Shown: positions 37,806-49,536, counted from the first letter of the stretch. The stretch is DNA of 64,000 nt from Branchiostoma floridae (GCF_000003815.2 NC_049986.1:14130112-14194111); one strand, 5' to 3'. Translations and numbers: made by a program. Notes: generated by a model not told the origin, from the letters alone.

Positions 37806-38167
37806 AACGTTACCCCACAACAAAAAAACATGTCAGATTAGTACGCTTTGGTCTGAAGTTTATAGGCTATGTGATGCTCATGAGAGTAATGTCAGTTATT
37901 CTACTATCCGTAAACTCTCATATCCTTATTATACATATGAAATGACCAACTCATTGCATAATGGTATGGCATGATATACATATATCCCTGTCATTTGTTA
38001 TAACTCGTAAAATGCTAATAATGTGCATTACAGCTTGAAATCATTTTATATCTTAATATCATGTCAAGTTGTACTACGATTATTATACCAGGTATGTTGA
38101 ATTAACCTCAGTTGACCTGAAGGGTTCGCACAGTTTGTTAGATCTGGGGTGTGGACAGGGGTCCTGC

Positions 38168-39456
38168 TCACTGGTTGGCATAAGTCGGTTCGCAGTCGCT
38201 GTAGATTGAGTTTCCTGGGTTCACGTCTTCGTACAGATTATCAGGGTTCCCATTATTCACGAAGGAAGTTTCTGCTACGTTCCCATCTGCGCCCACGTTA
38301 CCATAGGACGGAGAACAGTTCTCGTACGTCGAGGCTTCCAGGTTCGCCATTTCATACGCGCCTCCCGCGTGTTCACTCTGTGAGGCATGAGGAGAGGGTG
38401 GTACTTGCGCGCTACCATCAAAGTCTACGTTGACGTAGGGTTGTGCATGCCCTGGCCATTTGTGGACGTTTCGGTACGCGTTTTCAGCGCCGTCTGGTTG
38501 GCTCCTTTGTTTCATCAGACTGGTGTAAGTGCTGTTGTCAGGTATGGGTAGTGATCTCTCCCTGGTTGCCTCTAGAAGATTTGCGTAAGTGTCATTGCCA
38601 GACGTGGGCACTTTGCTTCTGATGTGATCCGGTGTTTCCCTGGTCTCCTCCGACAGATTGATGTAGGTGGTGTTGTCCGGTATCGGGAGCGGGTCTTCTT
38701 GACTCCTGATGTTGGTCGGTCTGTCCCTCGTGTCATCCTGCAGGTTGAGGTAGGTGTTCTCATCAGGTATCGGCAGCGGGTCATCTTGACTCCTGTTTTG
38801 GGCCGGTCTCTGCCTCCGACCGGGTCTGTCCGGGGTGTTGGTGTAGTTGTTCATTGTAGATCTAGGTACCGGCAGCGGATCTCTTTGACTAATGTTGCCG
38901 AACGGCCTCTCCCCCAGAAGATTCGCGAAGGTGTCTCCACTTCCTTCTGGGTCTGTACGTTCTTGGGGGATCGCTGGATCATCTCTGTTGAAGATGATTC
39001 CACGTTTCTTGAGAATGATGAAGGCAACGCCCGCGGCCAAAAGGATGAGAGCGAGGATACCGACGACAGCGCCGGCCACTACTCCAGCCGAGGGCCCGCC
39101 GGTTGCAGGTAATGTCTCCCCTGGGCTGGGCGTAATCGTCCCTATATGACAGTCAAGAAGAAAATATCATTTACTAGATTCGCCTCATTTCTCAGGTGCA
39201 AATATTCTTATGAAGCAACTTAAAGTTACTAAACAAAAATGTCGTTTCTGTAAGGTCTTTGGAGCAAAGACAAGACACAATAGCAAGTTACTATATATTT
39301 GGCTCGTTCACCGCCACATAATGCCACAAAAGTCAGAATAGAGTAAGCACCTGAAGTTATTGTCAGACGTGGTGCCATTGATGCCTCTGAAGTTTCCTCT
39401 ATCATCCAGATACCCTCTGTCGTGATAATGTCGGTCATCGTCTCCATGTTTGACAT
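38168..39456 (-). CDS. Gene H (3' part): type I membrane protein with tyrosine-rich signalling tail
   Basis: Two exons on the minus strand: 39351-39456 and 38168-39141, joined in phase (TITSG|TITPSPG). The 5' part is not found; it may lie in or beyond the N gap at 40037-40311. Order: Ser/Thr/Pro-rich extracellular stem; one membrane helix of about 25 residues with small-residue spacing (AGVVAGAVVGILALI), followed by KKRG; then a cytoplasmic tail of about 280 residues ending PTYANQ. The tail has 13 Tyr, nine of them YxN (YTNT, YLNL, YINL, YANL, YRNV, YVNV, YENC, YGNV, YANQ), plus YTSL, YEMA, YEDV, YSDC. A unit of about 30 residues with the core DPLPIPDN-TY-NL recurs, including one copy with FANL. 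YxN is the known Grb2-SH2 preference and PxxP could bind SH3. A signalling receptor or adaptor is inferred; the ligand-binding part is not visible. Confidence 0.75.
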
Positions 39457-41843
39457 CTGTTAACAGGTTACTGAAGTCAGAAATACGGCTACGCTCACAT
39501 TAAATGGTACGTTTTGAATCTTTAATTCCCACACCTTTCTGCATCAATGTTTCGGGAAACTATTGGCACTGCTAGGTACATTCGTGCAGTTTGATATCAC
39601 AATACCGCCAGGAAAAGGGCTTTAAACGATCTTTAGATCGACTCATATTGGGGGTCACAAGAATAATTAGGGCCAAAGTTCGAGTACTGTTTACAAGTTG
39701 ACGATAAAGAGACTGTCCTTTGGCGAATTACCGAAAACTGGTTTGCAACGTCACACAGCCTACCCTAAGGCTCAAATTGCCCGAACAACAAACTTTAAGT
39801 AGCCTTTATCGTTTAATCGTGTTCTTCTTCCTCTTGTACCTTGAAAAATACGCAGAATCAGATCCAGATCACATTCGGGGGAAAAACCCGGGTCCTTGCT
39901 TGTATCGTTAAGAAAGATCGAAAATGTCTTTGTCAAGCCAAAGGTGATAATCAAATTTGATTTCTAGACTGATAAACAAAATAGTATAACTTTGACAAGC
40001 CATGAAAAATATGACGAGATGAGTAAAATGTTAACTNNNNNNNNNNNNNNNNNNNNNNNNNNNNNNNNNNNNNNNNNNNNNNNNNNNNNNNNNNNNNNNN
40101 NNNNNNNNNNNNNNNNNNNNNNNNNNNNNNNNNNNNNNNNNNNNNNNNNNNNNNNNNNNNNNNNNNNNNNNNNNNNNNNNNNNNNNNNNNNNNNNNNNNN
40201 NNNNNNNNNNNNNNNNNNNNNNNNNNNNNNNNNNNNNNNNNNNNNNNNNNNNNNNNNNNNNNNNNNNNNNNNNNNNNNNNNNNNNNNNNNNNNNNNNNNN
40301 NNNNNNNNNNNCCGAAGGATTTTCGTTACATGTGAGGGGGGTATAAGGCCTTCTTCCGAAGTCAGAATCTGAACTATCACATGGACAGTCGAAAATTCGA
40401 TACATTTAATCAGAATTAATTCTGTTAGAACTTAGAACACTGTTAACTGTGGACTGAATTATGCTAACTACCAACACATATTGACTATCATACCTATATT
40501 TGATCAATACCGTGTAAAGATATCCAAATAATGCTGCTATTTACCGCCAAGCAAATCCCGAGGCGTGCCTCGTGGACTTGAATCTTATGTCAAGTCATGT
40601 CATAGTTCTGTCTATGTTGCAAGACTAATGCTCTCATACGTACCTTACGAAAGATGAATAGTTGTTGACTCAGTGAAGGACGGTAAGTTTTCCTGGTCAC
40701 GTCCGTGCGTAATCTAGCCCGTGCTGTACTGTCGATGTGCCACACCAAAGTGTGCCTACTTCCTGTTCGACTACTTTTCAAATTATACCGATAGGTCATG
40801 CATATGTTTAAGCTAGTACGTCAAGGGATCATAATTACGGGCTTCACAGAACGAACTCGCAAATAACTTCTCTTTTCGAACAATGGACATACATAGCAAG
40901 AAATAAGCATAAAGCGGACAAGTTTAATAACAATGTGTATTTTGTACATGTGCAATGCTCTGATTTGAACAGTTGACTCCACATCCGATAATCGAAATGA
41001 TTTTTATCAGATTTTTACAGATATAATGCGTGGTCTTCTATCCGGTGTCGTGTTAGTGGTCTCGTGAAGAAGTTTATATAATAATATTCTAATATACCTT
41101 TATCTAGGCCAGTGGTATATTATCTCCCTAGCTAATCTCCTAATCTCCAAGCAGATGTTAGGGTGAATGATGGCGACGTTTTTGACAGTCCACTGCCCCT
41201 AACTGGCAGGTACATTTTGATGCAATTAGCTCTTAACAGCATTTTAACTTACCGACAGTTAACAGCTGTATGGACAGAAGTCTGCTAAAACAATTCTTGT
41301 CCACAAACTTCACATTTGTCCAACCCTTCGTCTTACTACGAGATGAGGACTTGGCTTTCGACAAATTGCCCATCATCAATGTAGCACTCGGTTGATCTCC
41401 CACCATTCGTGTCGGCTCAATTGTTGGACGTGAAATCTTTGCCTTTTCAAATCTTCTATATGTGCTCCGCCTATAGTGGTTCTACAGCAAGCACTATCTC
41501 GTGTGTGGACTTCATCCCTACCTTACGTGAAGTGGTGCTATTGCAAGCAAGCGCTATCTCCTGTGCTTTGTCCCTCTCCTGCGCTGTAGCAACCGCTTTG
41601 TCCTGTGTGGGCTTGTCTCTCCCCTTCAGTTGCACTATAGCAAGCACTATCTCCTTTGTGAATGTTAGCTCTCAGTTAAAGGTTTACTATAGCCAGCCAT
41701 ATCCCCTGCGTGTATGTTATCTCGATCTCCCATACAGCCATACAGGTGTGCAATATATTCAGTGCTATATCTTGAATGTGCAGCGTCTTCTATATATAGC
41801 TACGCTATAGCCAGTGCTATCTCCTCCGTAGATGGTCTCTCCC
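39457..41843. other. Region upstream of gene H and downstream of gene I
   Basis: No further exon of H identified. One candidate minus-strand donor (AAG|GTACGT near 40645) could end a 5' exon, but the frame is unsupported. It contains an N gap, a single TAATCTCCAAGCAGATG end (41151) and the minisatellite at the 3' end of gene I. Confidence 0.4.
40037..40311. other. Assembly gap (275 N)
   Basis: 275 N upstream of the visible part of gene H. Missing H exons could lie here. Confidence 0.99.
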
Positions 41844-41905
41844 CTACAATTGCACTACAGCCAGCGCTATCTCCTCCGTGGACGATTTCTCCCCTCTCTC
41901 GTACA
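41480..41905. repeat. Degenerate minisatellite, about 50-bp unit, overlapping the 3' end of gene I
   Basis: GCTATCTCCTCCGT recurs with 50-bp spacing at 41817 and 41867. Diverged copies extend left (AGCACTATCTCCTTTGTG about 41644; AGCGCTATCTCCTGTGC about 41552). The rightmost units are the coding end and stop of gene I. Confidence 0.7.
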
Positions 41906-44788
41906 GTATGTACAGGTGCGTTCTGTCCTGAGGTAACATGGTCATGGTGGAGTACCCTGCTTCCTTCCCCACACACGTAATGAACCGTCCCACGATGTGC
42001 CGTTACTGTAGCTCCACCGTAACGTCATCTTCTCACCTGCAACATTTACAGGGTTATCTGACCAATTCTATTAGCAACTTTAATCTTTTGCTTACACTTA
42101 ACACTAGTAGTGATGGGGTTACATTTGTTTCAATTCAAAATGATAATTTTCCTCTCATATTTATCAGTTTTACGAACAGTTTACCAGGGTCTGTTGTCTA
42201 AGATTTATCTTCATCGGCTTTCAATTACTATATATTGTTGTCATACTTTGTTTGCAAAGACGAAATATGTACAAATCCGATTTCACAACGTCAGTTCACC
42301 TGTCATATGTTATAGAATGTGTACATTGATATTGTTGTCAATCGTCTTGTTTAACACCTGTGTTTCGTTTGTGACCTGTGAATTGTCGACACCTCAAATG
42401 TATGTTGGCTGCGCATGCCTTTTTGATGCTATTGAATAAAAATACTCCTTAATATATTACATGTATCAGTAGAAAGGATGCCTGGCGGTTGAAAGAAACG
42501 TGGTCCGTACTCACGGTGTGTTTTACTGTCCGGCCCTGTGTAGTACATGACGCCGTGGCTATACCACAGTCCTGACGCAATGCGCGGTTCGATCAGGGTG
42601 TCGTCGAAGTACATGGTACGGTAGGACAGGGTCTCCCCGCCATCGTAACTACGCATGACCATCTTACAGTGGCAGCGATAGCGTCCATGGTTACGGAGGA
42701 TGACGTGGATGGTTCCGTCCGGGAGTTCTACAGGCTGTGTGGAGGAAGAGATAAGGTTTATCTCCAGGGACCAGGAAGAAGAGACAGAAACACACGGGAA
42801 AGTCAAGATGACAGGAATTAGCAAAATGCACCGTAATGTTTACACTCCACCCACGATACTTTTGAGAACTATTTTTTTGTGACTTGTAAAATGACAACAA
42901 GTGGTATGAATTTCATATCAAAAATATGATATCCAAGCAGAAATTGGGCGGAAACCGTGATGTTCTCGAGCTTTTTCGACGTCAGGCTTTCAAAGCGCTT
43001 TTTAAGCTAACATAGAACATCCCTATGCATTCTCCCAACATCTACTTGGAGATTAGACGTTCATAGTACAACTAACCTGGCATTCATCAGGATGGAACTC
43101 TGAGTCATGTGCGTGGAAAGGAATGGCCGACACGAAAGCCCCGCCCCTCCACGTGACGCCATGGTCGTCGCTTAGCAACAGTAGCGACCCCGCCCCTCCC
43201 GGCATTCCGTGCCCGCAAACGACCAATCTGCCTTTTGCCGGACCAACTTTTTTCTGCATTGACGTTTGAAAATATTTCTTTTTTAGCGGTTAGCAATTCA
43301 TCAAGTGAAATCGAACAAGGTGACACCTGTTATGCAAGTTTCAACCATTCTTTAGTATCTGTGGAGAAAAATCATTTTGACACATTGCACTCCTGCTTTG
43401 TTTGAACGCAGGTTCATCTTCAGATAAAAACAATGTTTAAAAAATGGAATCGAAGTCCCTCTACAGTACCTCGACAAGCCAGTAGGCGGCCCTAAATCTA
43501 CCTACATGTCTACATGCTAAATATCAACACCTTTACATTCTCGAGTTATCGAGTCCACAGACACACACCGAAAAAAGCACAAGCTTGTGGCAAAGGTGAA
43601 AAAACACAATCTCCTACCTGAATACCGAAGCCAGGGCTGGGATGTGTGACCATGTCCGACCCTACCAATGACGTAATGTTCCTGGGTTCGCCCCAGGTCT
43701 GTCCATCATCCGTGCTGTTGATCAGGAGCAGAGACCTTTGTTTACAGTTCTCACAGTACACGAACATGACGAAGATGGTGGCGGTTACGTTATCCACGAT
43801 GACGCTGCCCACGTTCAGACCGACATGCCCCTCGCCATCATCAACAACAAAGGCAGTAGGGGACCAAGACAAGCCTGGAAGAAACAAATTCCGTTTGTAA
43901 AAAGAATGGCGGGTTTTGATTACAAGATGCAGAGAGGCAGGTGAGTTTTGGACCATACGTGTGTATGCATCGTAGTTTTTTGTGATAAATCAAAGCGGTA
44001 CAAACCTAACGTTAAATGAAAATCGGTAACTTTCCAGATTAAAACAAAAAAAAGCAATTTGCTTGCTTTTCGACTCTTTTTCCCTATGGCAAGTGTACAC
44101 TGAAATTACAGAATGGCCAAACGATGATGTAACTCTTTATTGTGCCTACATCTCATTTACCTTTCTAATTCTATACAGGATTTTACATCTCTTCCTCTAC
44201 ATACATGTACCGCAACTCTTAAAATGTTTCTTGGTTTTCAAAAACAAGCTTTTTTACCTTACCTTTGTCTGTAGACCTTCTGACGGCAATGAACTTGGGC
44301 CCCATATCGGCGGAGGCATACTTCCTGGCTCCATTGAGGGCTAAGAGGTTCCCCTGGGGGGTGTAGGTGAGGAGGGGGGTCCGGTATAGGTGCACCTCCC
44401 CCTCCCTACCGCTCCTCCACAGCACCGTTTGGTTCACTACCTTTGGGGATACCTATTGAGTACCAATCAATCAACCAATCAATCAATCAACCTATTTAGC
44501 AGTATATTCATTAACCTGTCAATCTACTGTGATATCTACACAAGAATATTTGCATGGCTAGCGGCGTAGGAAATAGGGGAATGATACTGGTATCCGAGAA
44601 CTGCTACTGGCCCGTAAAAATGATCGTCCACATGTAAACAGTGCCCACTGTCTTGGAACAATAACTTGACACAAACACGTAATTGCTCTACTAGATACTC
44701 GCCGAAAAACAAGGACTTTCCTCACCTTGGGGGACACTGCCTGCAATGTGAGCAGCAGAACAGCCAGGACGGAAGTCATGAACCACAT
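41844..44788 (-). CDS. Gene I: NEU1-like sialidase with signal peptide; frameshift in last exon
   Basis: Exons on the minus strand: 44726-44788, 44263-44452, 43618-43874, 43077-43253, 42515-42734, about 41844-42036. Exon 1 (MWFMTSVLAVLLLTLQAVSP) looks like a cleavable signal peptide, unlike the anchors of A-G. The first motif is YRTP, not YRIP, but keeps the Arg; the following EGR is NGAR, so the conserved Glu is lost while Arg and the Asp (SAD) remain. DECQ Glu, ILRNH Arg and the HR junction Arg are present. In the last exon the frame reads LRWSYSNGTSWDG to VWG. It then needs one extra base in a C4 run (41967-41970) to continue into AGYSTMTMLPQD, LYILYERG and a stop at 41844. As assembled, the catalytic Tyr is therefore out of frame: either a sequencing indel or a recent pseudogene. 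The C-terminal codons lie inside a 50-bp minisatellite. Confidence 0.75.
44461..44492. repeat. (CAAT)n microsatellite
   Basis: caatcaatcaaccaatcaatc run in intron 1 of gene I. Confidence 0.8.
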
Positions 44789-45139
44789 CCTGGACGTCTC
44801 CGGGCCGAGGTTTCATTCATAGTGTACTGGGATGAACTGGCACCGAGCGGTCGTCCTTTGTTGTGACGTATTACTCATTGTTCGGTTGGAATGTTCCACA
44901 TTATTGATAAAACTGTAATCCAAGAAGTAAAAACAGCTATCATTCTAGGCCATCTCATGGTATTTGGTGGATTCGAAAGATTGTGTTTTGGTAAAAGCAG
45001 AGAGAGACAACATGAGTATACGAGAAATACAGCAACTTCGTCACACTGCTGGCACCTTTTTGTAAGTGCAGTGAACCAGCCTTAATCCACCTGCCCCACC
45101 TGTCAAAGGTGAAAGGTTAGGTTAGTTTATTTTGACGAG
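44789..45139. promoter_or_regulatory. Putative bidirectional promoter between genes I and J
   Basis: Only 351 bp separate the divergent start codons. No obvious TATA box for either gene. A shared promoter is inferred from spacing and orientation. Confidence 0.5.
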
Positions 45140-48100
45140 ATGGCACGCTCTGTCGCATTGTCCACTGTCTTCGTCTTTGCGTCGCTAACGTGTGCGATCC
45201 TGCGGGTGGAATGCCAACCCAAGGTAGGTTTACCAACTAAGTTCAAATATCTAAACCATGTAAACGTTTTCTGTTTAACTTTGGTCTTCCCCAAGGCAAC
45301 ATGTCTGTTCTTTCATTGTGTCCTTATAACACCGACGCCCTGACGGCCTTCAGATTTCTCGCACTAAATGCTACGTTACACACCATTTCAAGGGCTTTAC
45401 ACAAGAGCAGGTCTTTTTAAATTTGATCATTATCCTTCACAGAGTGTTGTGTCAAAGACCATTGATCGAAGTATTCCCTCAGTCAGAGTACTTCAGTTAT
45501 AGCCTGGTACAACAACATGCTAAGTTTATTCCCACAGAAGGTTGTTGAAAACGAGTTTTGTGGGAATAAACGTAGCGGAGATAATCCCTGTGTACACCTT
45601 TATCACCCACTATCATATACAGGCAAACGTACGTAGTATTGCTTACAAAAACCAAAAGACACACGTCAATTTGATTAAAACTTTCACGATCTTACTCGTC
45701 TTCTTCACATATTTTTATCAATCAAATATTCTGTGTAGTATGAATTGGGACAAAACATTAGGATTGGATTGTGCCCTGTACCTTGTTACTTGTTCCCTTT
45801 ATATGGATTGGCTAAGTCTATTATAGGTAAAATTGACAACAATTACGGGTTGACTATATTTGCCGGCGATAGAAATACAGTCCTGACCTGCATGACCTAG
45901 ATACAACAATCTTATCGTCATGCAACACCGGCAAAAAGGACATAGGAAAACAAACCGGACAAACAGACTCATGACACTAAAGCATTAAAATAACCCAGTG
46001 TGCAATGGGTGTTTTATATACCATTACGCTGAATGGCGGTTATGCCAACTGTATGACGTTTTTAGATACAGACACAAATGACCAAGTTGCAAACCTAGGT
46101 TCCGTCTTTAGACATTTGGTATGAGATAACTTTGTGATATAGTGACTTTCACTCCTTCTGTCATTGAATTCCCCTCCTTTCTCGACCTGTATGCCGATTT
46201 GATGATTTTGCCCCCTGATGCAGGTTAACCCGCTGGTTGTGCAGCAGGAGCTGCTGTGGGAGTCCAAGCAGTACACCTACCGTATCCCTGTCATCGCGCA
46301 GACGCCAGGGAGCGCTCTTATCGCTATTGCCGAGGGACGGAAGTACAACTCAGGAGATACTGGGTCAAAAGTTGTCGAAATCAGGCGATCAACAGACCTT
46401 GGTATAATGAAATAGCACGATTCTTGTTACTAGTACTTCACTCTTACAGAAAGTATTTTCTGAATTCACACTGATCTTTGAATTAGGTTTTAGGCATCTA
46501 ACTGTTTTTCTTTCATAGCATTCTCCATTTAGATACCATTGATCATGAATGCTCTCCAAGTTGTTGGTTTATTTCCTTGTATGTCTTTTAATCTACAATG
46601 AAAAAGATGACAAATCTGAGAACTTCGAAACTTTTTGAAGTAACCCACCGAATCGTTCAATCGTTCTGGTGTCACCTGTAGGCTCCGTGTGGTCTCCTGC
46701 TGTCACACTCCTGACTGACGGACAATTCAAACTAGGCGTGAATCTGGGCTCGGTCATCGTCGATAACGTCACGGGGGTCATCTTCCTGTGGTTCGAGCAC
46801 TGTTTGGAGTCACAGCATTATTGTGAAAGGTACAGTACTTAATAACACACACAGCTAAGGACTGGTAAAAAGTTGATGTCTTTCGTAGAAAAACTAGAGA
46901 AAGTCAAAGCATGCTAGCATTGACGTTCAACGTTCAACCTCTCAGGGATTAAGGTTCAGTTAGGCGTCACATTTCCAAACCGGGGCCCGACCGGGCTGTT
47001 TGTGGAAACGAAAAATAGAAATGTTTACGTAGAAATAAACGAATAATGCCCACGAGTCACGATTATTCTCTTTACGTCTTGTGTAGTTTGGTGTCTTTTG
47101 TATCATAGTTTTCGTTCCCGAAAGCCGCGACGGTCGGGCTCCGGTTTGGAAATGTGACGTAAGCCTACGCATGACGGAGCCTAGCATTTCATCTACGATT
47201 CATTCATCCATTCAAAAATTGCCTTGTTCAAGTTATTGCCTCAAATACTATTTCCTTTCCATTATTATTTGCCACCAGGTCAGCGCCCTACCTAATGAAC
47301 AGCACGGATGACGGGTTGACGTGGAACAAGCCGCGGAACATGACCGGTGTGGTCGGCGGCGCCACTAAGTTTGTCACGGGGCCAGGACTAGGTATACAGG
47401 TGAGCCTCAAATCTCGATGCACTTTTATTGTCCCTATTGTACGTCCTCAGGGTGTTATGCGAATGTTGGAGCAGTATTGTTGGACTATTTTCTCTAACTA
47501 AACGTTATTTTTCGCTGTACGTAAACAAAACCACTGGCGTAAGAACTACCGTTAGGTCTAGGGCTGAAACTTTGATTTAATTACTCTCCTACTAAAACCT
47601 GAAATAAAGGCTTTTCCGACACTCCCCAGTACCTAACATAATATCCTGTACCTTGGAGATTAAAGCTATAAACTGACTATCCCTCTGTCTACTTTGAGTT
47701 TTACAGAAGAAGCTACCTCCCTACAAAGGCCGTCTGATCACGTGCGGGCACGGAGACCACCTGTCCGACGGCGTGTTCTGTGTGGTGAGTGACGACAGCG
47801 GCACCACGTGGCGCATGGCGGGGAGTGTGAAGAGCATACCGTTCGGCAGGAAAAAAGTAGACGGAGACTTTAACCCAAATGAAAGCCAGGTCAGCTAAGA
47901 TGCCTTCATTTCTTGTCTGTTCTAAAACACTGCATGAATTATTAATATTACGTTACAATTACGTGGCTTCGCGTCGCGTAACGGTAGGGTATTGGCTCAA
48001 AGCCCAAAGGTCCTGGGTTAAAGTTCCCTGATATGTTCCGACGTTGTGCACATGGGAAAGGTGCTTTTCAAGAATCCCATCCCATCACCCTCAGGTAAAA

Positions 48101-49536
48101 ATTAGTAACCCGTGCAGGGACGTCGCTCGTATAAGACGTCAAATAGAGGTCCCCTGTTTGGGGAAGGCCAAACCTCGAGCACGTAAAATAACCCACCACA
48201 CTTGTCGAATGTCATAGACGAGACAAGATGGACAACAACCTTTTTAGTCTGTTAGTCACGACATTGAAGCTTATTGCTGGAATACTCATTAGATCGCAAG
48301 TATCCATCATGACAAATCCGAAACAAACCGGCATCCAGAGAATTTCAGATCGGAATGTATGTTTATCTATTTGTATGTTTATTTGTTTATCTCTGTCATA
48401 GCTAGTAGAACTCCCAGACGGGTCCCTGATGGTGAACATGCGCAATCAGCTGCACTACCACTGCCGCTGCCGCGTGGTCATGCGCAGTAGGGATGGAGGG
48501 GAGACCTTCCCGCTGGACGACCTCTACATGGACGACACCCTGGTGGACTCAGGCGTCCACGCCAGCATGCTGTATCACAGAGGCGTGCTGTTCTTCGCAA
48601 ATCCAGCAAGCTCAACCAAACGTAAGGCCGACGAATGTTCTGATGATACAGTCAAACATTTCTACACTGACCAGGGCTCTAGCCAGCGTCCTTTTTTTTC
48701 TCGTTAATTTCAAAATTTGCTGAGTGTGACAGTCACTGTCACTGTCAGTGACCCCTCTAGGGACATCTTACAACCTGTTATACTTGGGTCAGTCGGAAAA
48801 ATAGTCTAAGGGGGCCATAGAAAGGTGGTCAGAATGCCTATGGCTATGTTGTCTTTATTCAGATGTTTGACAGTATGAATCTGAGTGTAAAATCTGATAT
48901 GATATGATACTAGTTTATTTGTATATGCTGCATGCGTTTCTTTTGAGCGTCGAAACTTAGTCGTCTATGGTGAGACGCGCCCCCTATCCGTGGATAGAAG
49001 TATTGTCGAAGCATCGCTGATCATTGCTTACCGCCCAAAGCAAGTACAGTAGAAGCCAGTTAATTGCACAGCGGATTAACGCAAACTTTTCTGTTAACTG
49101 CACGGAATCCCAAAATCCCAAACCGGTGCGGTACAGCTGGATAACTTCGCATAATTGCACCACGAAATACGCTGGCGAATAGGCTGTGCAAAAAAAAAAA
49201 CGGCCTCTACTGTACATGCAGTGATGCAAAATTTACCTTGCGTTCAAATGTTGTCTTTTCTTACTCTTATGCCTTTGTTCCACTGACGCCTTTAAGACGT
49301 ATGTATGTACTTTCATCTTCTTTTCAGGTGAAGATTTCAAACTCCGCTGGAGCCTTAATAACGGGACGACGTGGCCTGGGCTGAAGACGCTGTGGACCGA
49401 GTCTGCTGGGTACTCCTGCATGACCGTACACGACTCGGTAGACGGCGCTTTTCTATTAATCTTGTACGAGAAAGGAAGGTCAAGTGAATATCAGTGGATT
49501 GAGATGATGAAACTCAGTATCTATGGTGACCTTTGA
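45140..49536 (+). CDS. NEU1: Gene J: lysosomal sialidase-1 (NEU1) homologue, 7 exons
   Basis: Exons 45140-45223, 46224-46401, 46682-46829, 47279-47399, 47707-47889, 48402-48621, 49328-49536 (380 aa). MARSVALSTVFVFASLTC is a signal peptide with a plausible cleavage near VEC-QP. Residues matching NEU1: Arg48 (YRIP), Asp73 (AEGRKYNSGD), Glu236 (NESQ), Arg252 (NMRNQ), Arg312, Tyr340 (AGYS), Glu in LYEKG. The C-terminus is YGDL, matching the YGTL end of NEU1 known to serve lysosomal sorting. In vertebrates NEU1 works in the lysosome with cathepsin A. Box 2 is STDDGLTW and box 3 SDDSGTTW. An extra intron (46830-47278) splits the exon that is whole in A-G and I. It is head-to-head with gene I, 351 bp between start codons. 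It is closer to NEU1 than to its neighbours in several motifs, so it is probably the ancestral-type copy. Confidence 0.9.
46961..47167. mobile_element. Foldback MITE in the extra intron of gene J
   Basis: Left end TAGGCGTCACATTTCCAAAC and right end GGTTTGGAAATGTGACGTAA, with inner arms CCGGGGCCCGACCG / CGGTCGGGCTCCGG. 207 bp, no ORF. Confidence 0.75.
47961..48215 (+). mobile_element. tRNA-derived SINE, copy 2 (gene J)
   Basis: Diverged plus-strand copy: head with a B-box-like CTGGGTTAAAGTTCC, then body blocks GGGAAAGGTGCTT and AATAGAGGTCCCC that match copy 1 at 30241-30645. It lies in the intron before the LVELPDG exon. Confidence 0.65.
49044..49215. mobile_element. Pogo/Tigger-like MITE, last intron of gene J
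   Basis: Ends GTACAGTAGAAGCC and GGCCTCTACTGTAC with TA at both sides. The interior has TTAATTGCACAGCGGATTAA, typical of Tigger-type elements. 172 bp. Confidence 0.65.

Larger units (their letters stand above)
37322..38167. other. Tail-to-tail interval G-H
   Basis: 3' flanks of the convergent genes G and H. The middle is an AT-rich tandem repeat; nothing else seen. Confidence 0.6.

Noticed and set aside
37614..37823. Minus-strand ORF of repeating YVICYML
   Set aside because: Translation of the ACATATA(A/G)C tandem repeat.
38624..39112. 162-codon plus-strand ORF
   Set aside because: Antisense shadow of the gene H tail exon, which has in-phase splice sites, a membrane helix and repeated motifs.
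39964..40405. ORFs through 40.0-40.4 kb
   Set aside because: They exist only because N is read as open frame.
40590..40799. Possible first exon of gene H (minus strand, donor near 40645)
   Set aside because: No signal peptide in the frame and no phase link to the known exons; mentioned only as weak.
546..49536. Viral or bacterial neuraminidase insertion
   Set aside because: Spliced exons with consistent phases, NEU1-like motifs and eukaryotic repeats show these are native animal genes.
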